The translations under genes and the position numbers were made by a program. DNA of 64,000 nucleotides, taken from positions 34,588,232-34,652,231 of the forward strand of contig OX940862.1 of assembly GCA_954871525.1 (NCBI GenBank), given 5' to 3'. The first letter of the stretch is position 1. Every line of letters begins with the position of its first letter. The notes beneath the pieces were generated by a model. It was given only the letters and a program-made list of their open reading frames with translations, had not been told where the DNA came from and ran no database searches. The stretch is from Parietaria judaica (lineage: Eukaryota; Streptophyta; Magnoliopsida; Rosales; Urticaceae). Shown here one piece after another: positions 12,151-24,297 of the stretch.

Positions 12151-12183
<33 letters not shown>

Positions 12184-12933
12184 AAGGTGTCAGTGTAAAT
12201 TTGGTCAGTTGACCGTATGTTAACATAAAATTGTATGATTTTTATGATTTAATAATATTTTAAAACTATATTAAAACCCTTGACTTAAAAATCTGCACAT
12301 TAATATAAAAGAAAAGATACGATAAGTCATTTCCGCTAGTTTTATAATAGAAGGGCCAAATCCAAACATCCTAATAAAAGAGAGGCCAATATTGACAATA
12401 ACTCAAAAATAAAAGGGTCTATATTTAAATGCAAACATCAAAAACCAAAACTCATTAATTGACATATATATCCACTTTGTTTAGGAAGACCTTTGTCTAT
12501 AAACGACAAACTCTTTCAGTCAACGCAGGACACGCATCTGCAGCATCTTGGTGTGTTCTTCAAGGAAATTTCGACATAGAAAACAAGCATATTATATGTG
12601 AGTTTATATTTAGTCAATTAACAATGTTGCAAAAATGACAAAACAACAATCTTTCTCCTCTTATTATTTTACATATCCATGTGAGAATCGGTCATATAAC
12701 TGAAAGCATTGACTGATTTAAACTAACATTTCAGCTTTAATCAAGCTATATTATATGAGTGTTGAGTTTCTAAGAAGACGACCACTTAACACATACATCA
12801 CAACACGTTAACCTCAAGCACCCAATTTCCACGCTTTCATTGCGTAATATCCATATATACACAAACAAACATGTCAATGACTTAAAAACCTCGAAACCCT
12901 TTTGAGAGCTCTGCATAAGAGACAGCATAAAAA
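11129..12933. other. Intergenic between DUF760 copy 2 and the small membrane protein
   Basis: No gene seen. It holds an (AG)n run near 12163-12183 and AT-rich low-complexity stretches. Just before the next gene a TATA-like CCATATATAC lies near 12850, with ATG at 12934. The short frames here have no recognisable homology. Confidence 0.5.
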
Positions 12934-13389
12934 ATGGCAATCTTCCTTATCAAACTCGTCTTCGTTATCTTGAGCAACTTGTCGTATTTCGTGTCTCGGT
13001 TGGTGTTCTCGACCGTGGCCTATGTCTTGGTGCTGCTGATCCAAGCGTTCAAAGTGCCGGGCCAAGGAGCGAAAGGGATGTTGGACCAAGCGGGCGAGGC
13101 CGTGAAGTGGGCCGTCGAGAGCTTCGTTGGCGTCGCGGTGGAGGGTGTCACGGCTGCGTCTTCCACGCTGTTTGAGCTTGTGAAGGAGGGTGCGGTGGGA
13201 TGGGTGTTTAACATGGGCTCGGCGCTTGCAGGGCTACTTGAGCAGACCAGGGGCTCCATTGACGGCGCACTCAAGAACATGCCCGAGATGCTCGAAGTGG
13301 TGAAGGAATTGGCGTCGACGATCGCCTCGGATTTGTGGGATAATTATAGTGAAGCTATAGGGTACTTCAAGGAGAACGCATTTTCATAG
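12934..13389 (+). CDS. Small membrane-associated protein of unknown function
   Basis: A 151-residue single-exon frame whose GC-rich coding DNA stands out from AT-rich surroundings. The context AAAAATGGC is a good plant start. Residues 1-42 are almost entirely hydrophobic (MAIFLIKLVFVILSNL, then VFSTVAYVLVLLIQAF). They could form a signal anchor or a membrane hairpin. The rest is a series of amphipathic helices rich in Ala, Gly, Val and Glu (KGMLDQAGEAVKWAVESF, then TLFELVKEGAVGWVFNMGS). It ends YSEAIGYFKENAFS. I do not recognise the family. The composition recalls helical proteins that coat lipid or membrane surfaces, but this is only an analogy. No other gene lies close enough to suggest a partner. 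Confidence 0.75.
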   Translation: MAIFLIKLVFVILSNLSYFVSRLVFSTVAYVLVLLIQAFKVPGQGAKGMLDQAGEAVKWAVESFVGVAVEGVTAASSTLFELVKEGAVGWVFNMGSALAGLLEQTRGSIDGALKNMPEMLEVVKELASTIASDLWDNYSEAIGYFKENAFS

Positions 13390-16300
13390 GATGTTCCAGC
13401 GGTTTTTCATTTTTGTCAAGAAAAGACAAAGGTCTTAATAGTTGATAGCGTTTATAAGATTATGAATTACTCCTTTCATTTTGAGTTAATTTATGACGGA
13501 ATTTTGTAATACTTAACCCGATGGACTTTGTGTTTGTGTGCAGCATACGTGTGTGGCACAGTGACGCGCGGTGATCGACCCAGAGTTAATCTCTACTATA
13601 GATTTCTACTTTTCTTTGATGGCGAAGGTGTAATTTTTTTTTTTTTTTTGAGCTCATTTTAGTACCATTGTTATGATAGAACGTGACCGTGACACAACAT
13701 GGTTCACAAAGCTATGTCTGAATTTAATTTTTTTGGATGAATAATTAAGTTCTGATCTGTTCTGTTAAAATATCTTTTTCTATGAAGTATTGCTGAAAAG
13801 AGGTAACAACGTATCATTAAGCGGATTAATGAACATAGTTTGGAAAGTGGCTTTTATTAATAAGTTTTGTCATAACTTGGAAAATAAGGTATCTTTATTG
13901 GTAGAAGGTATACATTCCACGGATAATTTCGACAATAATATCTAAATTATTTATAAAAAAATACAACATATTCTCAAACTTGTAATGCGCAGCTGAATAT
14001 TTATGGTCATGAATAATTGGCGTTTTTTATTAATTATATTCTATGTGTTTCTATTGATGATAGTTTTTTTTCTTTCGGATTTTTTAACACTTCTAGTACT
14101 GAGATTTACTATATTTTTTTTTCACGTTTTGAGATTTACATGTTAAATACTTCAATTTAAGTAGGTACATGTAAATGACTTGACATTAATCGTGGGACAA
14201 AGTCAGTGGAAAATGCAAACTTAATAACTTTGAGTATAAAATGAGCGCATATAAAAGTATAAGTATACGTCATGCTATTTTAAATAACTTTGAATAACTC
14301 TGCTGCAATAATCCACACATCATATCTTAAACTGAATAATACCATTCTTCTCTCATTTTTTTTTTAAAATTCTAAAATTTTATATTTTATTTTGAAGAGG
14401 AATATTTTAATCTCTAGCACTTTCTAATAATAAACTAATGCGTGAAACTTGCTGGAAAATTTATTAGATCTTTCTTTTTTCTTTTTTTTTTTTTTTTTAA
14501 AGGGGCTTTAGCCTTTAGGTATGATTTGGAGGCGGACATGATATATTTTTGGGTTAACAAGAAGTCGGCATTAATATGTAATATTTTGAATTTTTATGAC
14601 AATATTAATTTAATCTTTTTTTACAAATACCAATTTTGTATAAACCTTTTCAAAAACTACTTATTTTAGTACATTTTAATACACACAATAAGTAATTTTT
14701 AAAAAAGTTTGTCACTATATAGGCATTTTGTACTATTTCCTTATATATTATTTTGCTTCTTATTAAAATTCCATCAACTATTTTCATTAATCTAACTTTT
14801 GAAGGTGTTATTAACAAAATTTCCTGTTTCTCGAAAGTGAACATTTCAGTTTTCAATTGATTAAAATTATGTATAGTCAATTGAAAAATGAGTAAAAAGT
14901 TAAAGAGAACTAATAGTGATGAATATTGAGAACTTTGACCATAAAATTAATGAACATTGAAAATTTTAGATATGAAAAAAAATTTGAATTATACAAAAAA
15001 AAAAAAAAAAAAACACTTATACCGCTTTTAACTCTTTATTCCTCAACCTTACATCCCGCCATTAAGCTTTCAAGATGTTAATGGCTACTACTTTTCTTGA
15101 AATTATCTTTATTGAGATGTTGCTTTTGATATATAGTCTGTTAGCCCAAATCCCATTCTTGTGTCTCTCGAATTAGGTATCGCAAGCGTAGGGATTAAGT
15201 CAGTCCGCTGTGAAAATTTCGATTTTATTGGGTCTTAAAAAATCGGTCCAATCCAATTTTTTGAAGATCCAATCCAACTCAAGATTAAAAAAAGATTTGG
15301 ATTGCATTAAAAATAAAATATTAACATCTAATTCTTAAAATTACCTTACAAATTTTAATCAATAACACATAATAAACTAAGCATAATTTTAAATATTAAA
15401 ATCAATAAGAAGAATAAATTAATCAAGTTCTTATTCTGTTTATTTATAAACTTTTTTTTTAAGTCTTTACCTGTTAAATTGGCCCCCATCAGCAAAACCG
15501 ATATACTCCAATCCAACCCAAGCAATTTATCTAGTTGAGTCCAATCTAACCTAATAATTATTGAGTTGATCAGGTGGAATTAGATTGGAGAGTTGAGTGT
15601 AATTAGACTAAAAAAGTGTAAAATGTTTCGATTGAGGTTAAGTTCCTTCGAGAGTTTAGGAGGGAATTCTCATATGACAAAAATATTATCCCAAAGAGAA
15701 GAGGGAGAAATGGAGACTTTCGAGACGATTTTATTCTACAAAAAAAATATTTTAAAGAGTCTTGCCGGACGAAAATTTTAACCTAAAAGAGTTTCTCTCA
15801 ATGCGCTATATCGTCCAAAGCCTGACTAGTCACTCTACAAAGGGCCGGAGTGCCTTATTTTCGAAGACAATTTGAAGTAATAATCGTCCAAGGTATGAAT
15901 TGTGTTCCACCAGAGACTTCTCCTTCTTGAAGTCCAATCCTCAAAAGCATCCTCAGCTCCTTTTATTTATGAGGGGCGTGAGGTTACACTGTGGGGGGAT
16001 AGTGTCGGGAACGGTTACGAAAGTAATGCAGTAAATATTACCGAGCATGTTATCGACCAACCATTGCTCGAAAAGATGGACATATACTTCACCGGGATGA
16101 GCTGCAGGGATTAGAGGGATGTCTTAGATGATCAATTGTTAGAAGTCCTTCTGATTCAGTTCGTTATTTGGTTAAGCTCGTAGCGGGAGCTTTTCCGAGC
16201 TTCTTTAAGTGGCGTGTTAGTAACTGAAAAATGCGCAAAGGCATCACGAATTTTTATGTATAATTTATAGTAAGCTAGGCCGTTTTTTTTTTTGTTAATC

Positions 16301-17755
16301 TATAGGTAGACTATAACCATTTTTCTACGGTGAAAAGCCCTTGTTAGATTTCTTAAAAATAATGAGATCAAAATAACTGATTAATTAAATATATTTATAT
16401 GTTTTTAAATAAGTCGAATGAAGTTAAAATAGTTAGATTCCAAGTTTTATTACATTCTCCTTTGTTTTATGGTATCATCTTCCAAAGAGCAATTATTTAG
16501 GTATTACTTTCTGTCTCTTTTTCTTCTATTTGTTTTGTTGATTTACGTCAAAACTATTATAACATAATTATAGTCACTAAAATTTCATTATAACATAATT
16601 ATAGTCGCTAACCAATCTCATAATTATTTGATGAGTTATTTGTCTACGACCTATATTCTTCCTATATTCTTTAACATAACGATTGTTGCTTGCCTGCCTA
16701 AAAAAAATTAATTTGTGTTTACAATAAATAAATAAATAATAATAAACATAAGGACAAACAACCAGTTGCTTATAAAAACACTAATTTTCCATTCATAAAA
16801 ACATCCCAAAATCAAATGAATATATATAGATATACACACAATAATAAGAATGTCACAAATTCTTATTCCACCAAGTTACGACATAGCCAATTTCAAAAAC
16901 AATATCTTTAAAAAAAATGGAAAAACAATATCCTATTTGAAAGCCACAGTTGGTGTTTTATCCTCTTCTTTCTTTGAATTCAACAAAAAATATTTAAGAG
17001 TTTTATGGTCTGATTAAAAAAATATGTTTGTAAAGTGTTTAAAAAAAAATCACAAAAATAATATAAAACTAAACGAAATTTTAACACGTACGCGTAACCT
17101 AGGATATAATATCAGTAAGCTAAAATTACATGATAATTTTATCTTAGTGAAGTTTTGAATATTCCAAGTCAAACTTAATGTATATTATCCATGCAAAATC
17201 ATATTACGTTGATCAAAGTCGTACGTACACGATACATTAATGAAGTGAAAATAAAGCTTATTTGCTTGAAATATCCATTATTGAAAACCATATCCAACAA
17301 TAAATGACATATAAATTATTAGGCATTTATTGACTTGTTTTTCTAATTGAATGCTGAATTGCTGATCAACAATTTCTAGGTTTCAAGTCCCAAATGATTT
17401 ATATTTCTCATTCTACTTAGTTTACTTTACGTTGCATATATCATTATTGGCGAATTGCATATCTTTTTTATGACCTCATTTTACTTAAAATGCACAAAAC
17501 GACAATATTCTTTCACTAAACAATATTCTTTCGTCTTTTTTTCTTTCGAAAAATATTCTTTCGTCTTGTATATAAGAGGGGTACTAAAATTACTATTTCG
17601 ATATTAGTATACATATATATATATATATAACATTTTTTTAAACAAGTCGAAAAAAAAAGCATTGGGAATAGTCACCATGCACGTTTTATTAGAGGGAAAT
17701 TAAATCTTACATTGAAACACTCTCTTTTTTTGTATTTCAGTGTGTTTATTGTATC
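13390..17755. other. AT-rich intergenic region
   Basis: No confident gene. It contains homopolymer runs of A and T (13635, 14480, 14995). A short direct repeat of ACTATTATAACATAATTATAGT type lies near 16550-16610. A possible coding relic at 15902-16114 is listed separately. Confidence 0.5.
15902..16114 (+). pseudogene. Possible relic of an RPA-like OB-fold protein
   Basis: A 70-codon open stretch includes REVTLWGDSVGNGYESNA. The V/I-TLWGD core resembles OB-fold segments of plant replication protein A large-subunit paralogues. Such paralogues also travel inside Helitron transposons. There is no long frame around it and no clear splice structure, so it would be a decayed fragment. The resemblance rests on one short motif, so this call is weak. 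Confidence 0.25.
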
Positions 17756-18243
17756 TAAGGTTCAACTTACTGAATTTGCCGATAAATCACTTATCGTTTT
17801 CAACGGATTTTTCGATAGCTTACCGATTAACCGACGAAAAACTTATAATATTGTAGCTTGCCGATTGCCGACACCTTTCGATGATTATCGACGGATTATC
17901 GACACTATTTGATACTTTTCGACGGAAAACTTATAAAATATATTTTTAGCTTATTTTTTCTGAGTTTATAATATTGATAAAACATTAAAATACCAAAAAT
18001 AAAATAATTTCATACTCAAACACAAATAAATAAAATATAGTCTCACTTTCACATATGTATATACACAAAATAAAATCATCGAAAAATGCAAAATTTATTG
18101 TATATTTTTGTTATTTTTCAAGATGTTTGCCGATTTTTGACAAAAATCATGGAAAAATTCGGGCATGGTCTTCTTACCAATATCTACCGGTAAGACGGTT
18201 AATCGAGGATTATCGAAGATAATCGTGGAAAAGTCGAACCTTG
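17756..18243. mobile_element. hAT-type MITE, 488 bp
   Basis: Ends are TAAGGTTCAACTTA on the left and, reading inward from the right, CAAGGTTCGACTTT. A perfect 8-bp duplication ATTGTATC lies at 17748-17755 and 18244-18251. The 8-bp duplication and short inverted ends indicate the hAT superfamily. The interior is rich in GATTATCGA and CGACGG words in both orientations, close to each end. No transposase frame. Confidence 0.85.
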
Positions 18244-18251
18244 ATTGTATC

Positions 18252-18694
18252 ATCTATTTGTTTTGTATGATATCACATAATCCTATCATATTGAAAACTG
18301 AGTAAAATATAGAATTTTTTTTAAGTGTAATTAAAAAAATCACAATCACAAAAATAAAATAGAACTAAAAAAATTCTAAAAAATGTTTTGAGTTTTCAAT
18401 TAAATTACTCTCTTCTCTTTTCCCTCTGATTATATTCTATGTTTCTATTCTTTTTTACATTCAATGTAACCATGAATTACTAATATTGCATTAAAATCAG
18501 ATATAAAGGCCATTTGTGAGAAGTAAAATTAGTAGATAAGATGAAGTCAAAATTTTAATTAATTGGCGACACAATCATATTAGTAGATAAGGTGACTATA
18601 TATTTACTATTTAGTCACCAAAAATTCGCAAATTGTATTAATAGTCTTTGAATAAGTTAGTTCTTTTTTTAGCGGACAAAGTACCAATGCTCTA

Positions 18695-18734
<40 letters not shown>

Positions 18735-19079
18735 AGACATGTACATAATCATCGGATTTTTGGTACATGTCTTATATATAATATAATATAAGAGTATTGA
18801 TCTATTTCCGGGTAAAAAAAAACTAGAACAGTCGTCGTTACAAATTGAATTTTTTTTGGTATTTATGCCAAAATAACCCTTAAAAAATACCGTCAAAATT
18901 GTATAGAATAATAAATAAATAAATAAATAACACAAGCTTCAATTTCCCATCGAATAGGTCAACACCTGAGAGCAACATTATCTCAAGTCTCAACAATCCT
19001 AACTAATTCTATAATTTTGAGAGATTTTATCGCGTTTTAGTTTTTTATATTTAAGAGAAAACCGCACGATTTTTCTGTC
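18252..19079. other. Intergenic with an (AT)n run
   Basis: AT-rich DNA with a TA microsatellite at about 18697-18727. No gene or element boundaries identified. The pyrimidine-rich segment starting near 19080 is taken as the possible leader of the ARF gene. Confidence 0.5.
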
Positions 19080-20836
19080 TATGTTCTTCCCTTCTCTGGT
19101 CTGCGATTACAGCACCGTGTTCTTCTCTCTCTCTCTCTGGTCGGCTCCACTGTCTCCCTATTTTCTGGGTGAGATTTTGAGTTTACATATTTCATAGTTG
19201 GTTCGCAAGGTTTCGTTTTTGGTTCGGGTTCAGATCATTGAGAGCTTGAGTATTTGGTATTATCTGTTTATTATGTTTGGATTTTGAACAATATGTTTGC
19301 TTGCAATATTGTTTTGTTTCGATTGAGAAGGGGATATATCTAATCTAAGTAATGTATTTCATCCTATTTTCTGTCACTATTCGTCCTCGGTCGATGTCCG
19401 TCGAATCTCCGTCCGCTCTGACTGAAGTTCGTTTATTGCATGGCGTGATTCGTTCTCTCCGACTAACTGTCGAGGTTTGCCTTTGGCCCGCCATATAATC
19501 GAGCGATTCCTTCTCACGTTTCTATCCCCGACTTCTTTCATGTTTTCTCATCATGCTAGAGTTTTCTGGGATTTCTGATACCCTAATCTTTCTATATTTA
19601 TATACATATATTTATGAGTATACTGTATTTCTGTGGTTAGTATTTATTTTGAACCACTATTCACGAAATTGTTTTTGAGTCTCTTCTGCTCTCTCCGAGT
19701 AAGAACCTTAGTGTTAGAGGCGATGGACAGAAACCCTAAAATAAAATTTCATCTAGGGGATTTTTTCTTTTTTATTATCTAGATTACTATATATATGTAT
19801 ACTATATTTATGTGCCTTTTGTTTTGAACCACTATTCATGAAATCGCTCGTCGAGTCTTTTTTTCTCCGAATCATGGTTCCGCCATCGTTCCCCTTTGCT
19901 CTCTTAAAGTCAAGAATCTTAGTCCTAAGGCGACAGAGAAAAACCCTAAAATAAGGAATTCATTTTAGGGGTTTTGAATTACTTTTCAAATTTTCGAACA
20001 TTCATAATGACTTATCGATTTTCGAATTAATTATAATCAGATTTTTTAATTGATTATAATCTTTGTTTAGGCAATTAAATAATATAATATATATGTCATA
20101 ACTTTATTTTTATCTTGTCTAGCTCTGAATTGAAATTAGTTAATAATAATAATAATAATAATAAAACTATATGTATCCGTATTTTTTAATTAAAAAACTT
20201 ATGTCTATCTTTTTAATGTTGATTTCCTAATTAAGTACTACATACATGCGTTTCTTTTGCTTTTCTTTTTTTCTCTTTCTTTCTTCTTCTCCGAACATAT
20301 ATAGAGTTAAAATAAAATCTACCACTACCACTTAGATTGTAATCCTATAGCTCCAAGAGTACATCTCTTTCAACAAATCGCTAACTGATTTGCGATTCCA
20401 GAAACAACATAAGGTACATATTTTAATTCAATGGAACAATCGTCTGTGTGTTTGTTTCTCGAGAAAATCCTAAAACGCAATACTTTCTATACACAGAAAA
20501 ACAAACCAAACGCGGGTTCAGGAACAAGACATCTTTTTTCTTTTTCTTTGTTCAAGAAACCATGGCGATCGCTATTCTCTTATGTTCTGCCTTGGAGTTT
20601 AACACTGTTGTTTTACTTGTTCGTCACAATAAAGAAACCGAACTATGTTGTTATTCGTAAATAATATAATAAGAATTTAACATAAAAAAGATGATGATCG
20701 GACATACAGAAATCTTACCCAATGATCGAAGGTTGGAGAATCTTTCAGCTTTCTTGGGATTTTGTAACGTTCTTTTTTGTTATTTTTTCAAAAAAATTAT
20801 CAAGTTAATCATTCATTTTTGCTCTCTGATTGTCAG
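19080..20836 (+). other. Possible 5' leader exon and long leader intron of the ARF gene
   Basis: 19080-19168 is pyrimidine-rich (CTCTCTCTCTCTGG) and ends at CTGG|GTGAGATT, a good donor. The ARF coding exon is preceded by an acceptor GATTGTCAG|G at 20836. A leader intron of up to about 1.67 kb is therefore possible, though other leader exons (for example near 20330-20410) cannot be excluded. Within it, two degenerate copies of the start-codon region occur at 19699-19747 and 19909-19956. Open frames here (such as 20431-20664) show no homology. Confidence 0.4.
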
Positions 20837-20856
20837 GAATCTCAGGGTTAGAAGCG

Positions 20857-23047
20857 ATGAAGAAAAAACCTAGAATGGCGGCGGCGGCGACGAGCCAGGT
20901 TTTGGACACTCAACTATGGCGGGCAGTCGCGGGTCGGACGGTAAGCGTTTTGAAGCAGAATTTTCATGTGTGCTACTTCCCGCAAGGTCACGCCGAGAAC
21001 GCCAGTTGCTCCGACGAACTCGCTGCCTCGCTAGGACTTCCTCCATTTGTCCCGTGCCGCGTCGCTGCCGTGAAGCTCGAAGTGGACAAGGATACCGACG
21101 AAGTGTTCGAGAGGATTACGCTCGTGCCTCTCCGCGCTTGCGAGGAGAATAGGCACCTTGAAGACGGCGATGAGGGACCCTCGGATATTCTGTCATACGC
21201 GAAAGTGCTAACACAATCGGACGCCAACAATGGTGGCGGCTTCTCTGTGCCACAGAACTGCGCCAAGACAATCTTCCCGCGGTTGGACTACAATGCGGAT
21301 CCACCAGTGCAGATATTGTTAGTGCGTGACGTCCAGGGGGTGGAGTCGGAGTTCCGACATATCTTCCGGGGCACGCCGCGGCGGCATTTGCTCACCTCCG
21401 GCTGGAGCACCTTCGTCAACAAAAAGGAGCTTGTCGCACATGACTCGATCCTGTTTGTCAAAAAATCGAACGGGGAAATAGGCGTCGGGATTCGGAGGGG
21501 CCATAAGAGGACGAGACGGAGCAGGCTTGAGGAGTTCACGCAGGCGGTGACGGCTGCGGCGAGCGGAGACGAATTTGAGGTGTTGTTCTACCCGCGAGCG
21601 GGGGCCTCCGAGTTCTGCGTGAAGACGTCCGCTGTGAGGGCAGCTGGAGGGAGGGCGTTTAGCGTAAATTCGAGGGTGAAGATTTGCGTGGAAGACGAGT
21701 TTGCTGTTCGTGTGAAGTCATGCTCGGGAACCGTGGAGGCGGTGCGGGCCTTAGACAGGGTCCGCTGGCCGACCTCACCATGGAGGATCCTTCAGGTACT
21801 CACTGCTGCTTTATGTATCTTGAGTTTGTTCGTTTTGTAGAGTGTTAGTTAATTCAATTTTATTCATAGGAAAAAAGTTATTTAATCAATATATGTTGTC
21901 GATCTCATTGTGGCATTATATGATTTAGATTTATGTTTCACGGTGGATTTGAACAATCACCGATTTGCCCCGAATTTTCCGGCAATTGGCGGCACCATTA
22001 TGGTTTGGCCTTTAAAGTTCGACATAATTAAACTAATTTTCTTTATTTCTTTCTAAACTCCATGCTCAAAAACACCATTTAAACTCCGTCTCTATTGTAG
22101 GTGGGATGGGGTGATGGATCAAATATACATCAAAATATGCAGTATGTTAGCCCGTGGATGATCGAGGCCGTCGAGGGGGCATCGATATATTCCGACTTAG
22201 CGCATTTGTCGTTTTCACTGCCAAGATATAGGCACCCGCTACCAGAGTTCCCCCAATTTTCTGTGCCACTTTCCATCCACGAGCCCCACGACGACTCCTT
22301 GCGTATTTTTACCCCTGCTGCAAGCATACAGGGAGCCAGGCATCTTCCCAGCGGTATCTCTATACCCGAGATTCCGCAACACACTCCCATCATTCTGCAA
22401 CCGATGAACAATTCCACCACCTCTAGCGAGTCCACGGATGTCAAAGATTGCAACCTAATCGCCGATAAGCCCGAAAAGCAGGACTATTTCCTACTCTTTG
22501 GTAAGAGAATACCTTATCCACAGCAGCAAGCAAGCCCTTCTAACTGCTCTAGCGATGTCGTTGATGCGGGTGCGGAGAGGGAGAATTCAGTTGATAACGG
22601 CCAAGAAATCACTGCTGAACCTGCGGCTGAGAGGGAGAATTCAGTAGATAACGGCCAAGAAATCACCGCTGAACCTGCGGCTTTACTGTGCACAGTGATC
22701 ATGGAATCGAAGGGTCGGACTCGGAGTCGGAATATCAACCTCTCGCGTTTAGGATCATACCAGGAACTGTACAGTGTCCTTTTCATTATGTTTAAAGTAA
22801 GAAGATATGATTTGTTGGGCGATGCTAAATACCGCAACGCTGATGGATTAACGTTTGATCTAACCGAAGAGGTACCATTCAGGTATATCCTCTTCACTAA
22901 TCTTATGTATATATTAGCTTCATTACACTTTATATGCTCTCTTTATATCGTTCTTCTTGCAGTGATTTTGCAAATTCGGCTCGGAAGTTGATGATTCCAG
23001 CTCCGGCAATTCCTGTTCCGTCGGACACCGAGGACAATGTTGTTTGA
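20857..23047 (+). CDS. ARF: Auxin response factor, class C (ARF10/ARF16-type), miR160 target
   Basis: Coding exons 20857-21795, 22101-22882 and 22963-23047 give 601 residues. Junction phases fit: SPWRILQ|VGWGDGS, and EEVPF-S-DFANSARKL across the last intron. The N-terminal flanking part contains LDTQLWRAVAG and YFPQGHAENA. The B3 DNA-binding domain (about residues 112-213) has TQSDANNGGGFSVPQNCAK, FRHIFRGTPRRHLLTSGWS and FVNKKELVAHDSI. An Auxin_resp domain follows (about 228-320). The C-terminal PB1 interaction domain (about 508-594) has GSYQELYSVLFIMF and LMIP. The short middle region, PB1 similarity and miR160 site indicate the repressor class ARF10/16/17, and a PB1 favours ARF10/16. ATG 20875 is an alternative start. 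A 54-bp tandem duplication lies in exon 2. Confidence 0.9.
22322..22342 (+). promoter_or_regulatory. miR160 target site in ARF exon 2
   Basis: The stretch GCATACAGGGAGCCAGGCA (22324-22342) is the complement of miR160 positions 1-19. Only the two bases opposite the miRNA 3' end (22322-22323) mismatch. Cleavage would be expected between 22332 and 22333, opposite miRNA positions 10-11. miR160 is known to control ARF10, ARF16 and ARF17 in plants. The site encodes part of SIQGARHLPSG. Confidence 0.93.
22575..22682. repeat. 54-bp tandem duplication inside the ARF coding sequence
   Basis: Two adjacent 54-bp units differ at two positions, both silent. Each encodes the 18-residue unit ERENSVDNGQEITAEPAA in the linker between the Auxin_resp and PB1 regions. 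The frame is kept. Confidence 0.93.
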
Positions 23048-23740
23048 AGGTAAGAAAACAGAGGGTTTTATTGCGCGATTGCAATATGACATTGAATTTA
23101 GTTTTTTTTTTGGCTTTGTCTTTGTCAGGATTGGTGGCGGAAACGGCCTCATTGACAATCCGGTCCGTACGACAAGTTGCGCGTACCCGAAGTTTACGTT
23201 TTTGTTCTCTTTTATATCTTAAAACTATGTAATGATTACTTTCTGATGCCTTCTAACGAGAAAATAACTCCGAAGATTTTATATTTCAGAGTTTATTTTC
23301 TGTTGCTTTTTCTTGTGAACTTTCAAATTGATTAGTGATTGTTTTAGAATTTAATCTTTTATGTATATATCCATTATCACGTTTTTCCGCCTAACAAATG
23401 GCCACGGAATAGCGCGAACCGCCTCCATGGGCTTTGGCCTAGGGAGGAGATTGCGGGTCATTGGCCAAAGTTTAGCCGTGGCATTACTTTGCTCTTAAAA
23501 TTATATTTGCATGTTTGAGATATAATAATGATATTTAGGTAATCGGCAATTGTTGGTAAAATTTTAGATTTGGTAGAAATTTTTTATTGTTTTGGAAAGT
23601 TAAAAAAAAAATTGATAGTCTGTAATCTGTATTGTAAGAATTCAAACGTTGGAACAGATTTAAGAGAAATATTATATCAAACATTGTACTTTTTTAGGAT
23701 TTTTGAAATTTAGATTTTTAAATAATTTTGAGAAACTATT

Positions 23741-23772
<32 letters not shown>

Positions 23773-24250
23773 TTCACGAGTCATGATCATTAAAATTCTT
23801 GGACCAACAAAAGGATAAATAGCTATGTCCAAGTATTATGCACAGAGAAATTTATACTAGACATGACCTAATTATTTCACATGAACACGTCATAAGAGAC
23901 CATCGATCTACCAAGAATTAAGTCATAAAAGATATCAAATAGCAATCAACATAAATGTCGAGTATTAATGTGCTCTAGAAGTTAACTTTTATTGATTTTG
24001 CGCTATTGGTAAAGAGTAAGATAATGTTTCTAAACATTGATTTTTTGAGATTGGGAAATTTACTTAGTCGAGGATTTGAATATAGATAAAGATATCATAT
24101 GAACTTTTATATTGGGTAGTAGAGTAGTCAGCAAAATTCTCTTATGATGTGGGTTGATAGCTTATAGAGAAATAAATATGACCTTTAGAGCTCAACGTAT
24201 GATAATAAAAAAAGTATTATCGGAACCTTTTATTATTATTATTATTATTA

Positions 24251-24297
<47 letters not shown>

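Noticed and set aside
20431..20664. Open frame upstream of the ARF gene
   Set aside because: Low-complexity Phe/Lys-rich translation, overlapping frames of similar length, and no homology. It lies in the probable leader intron.
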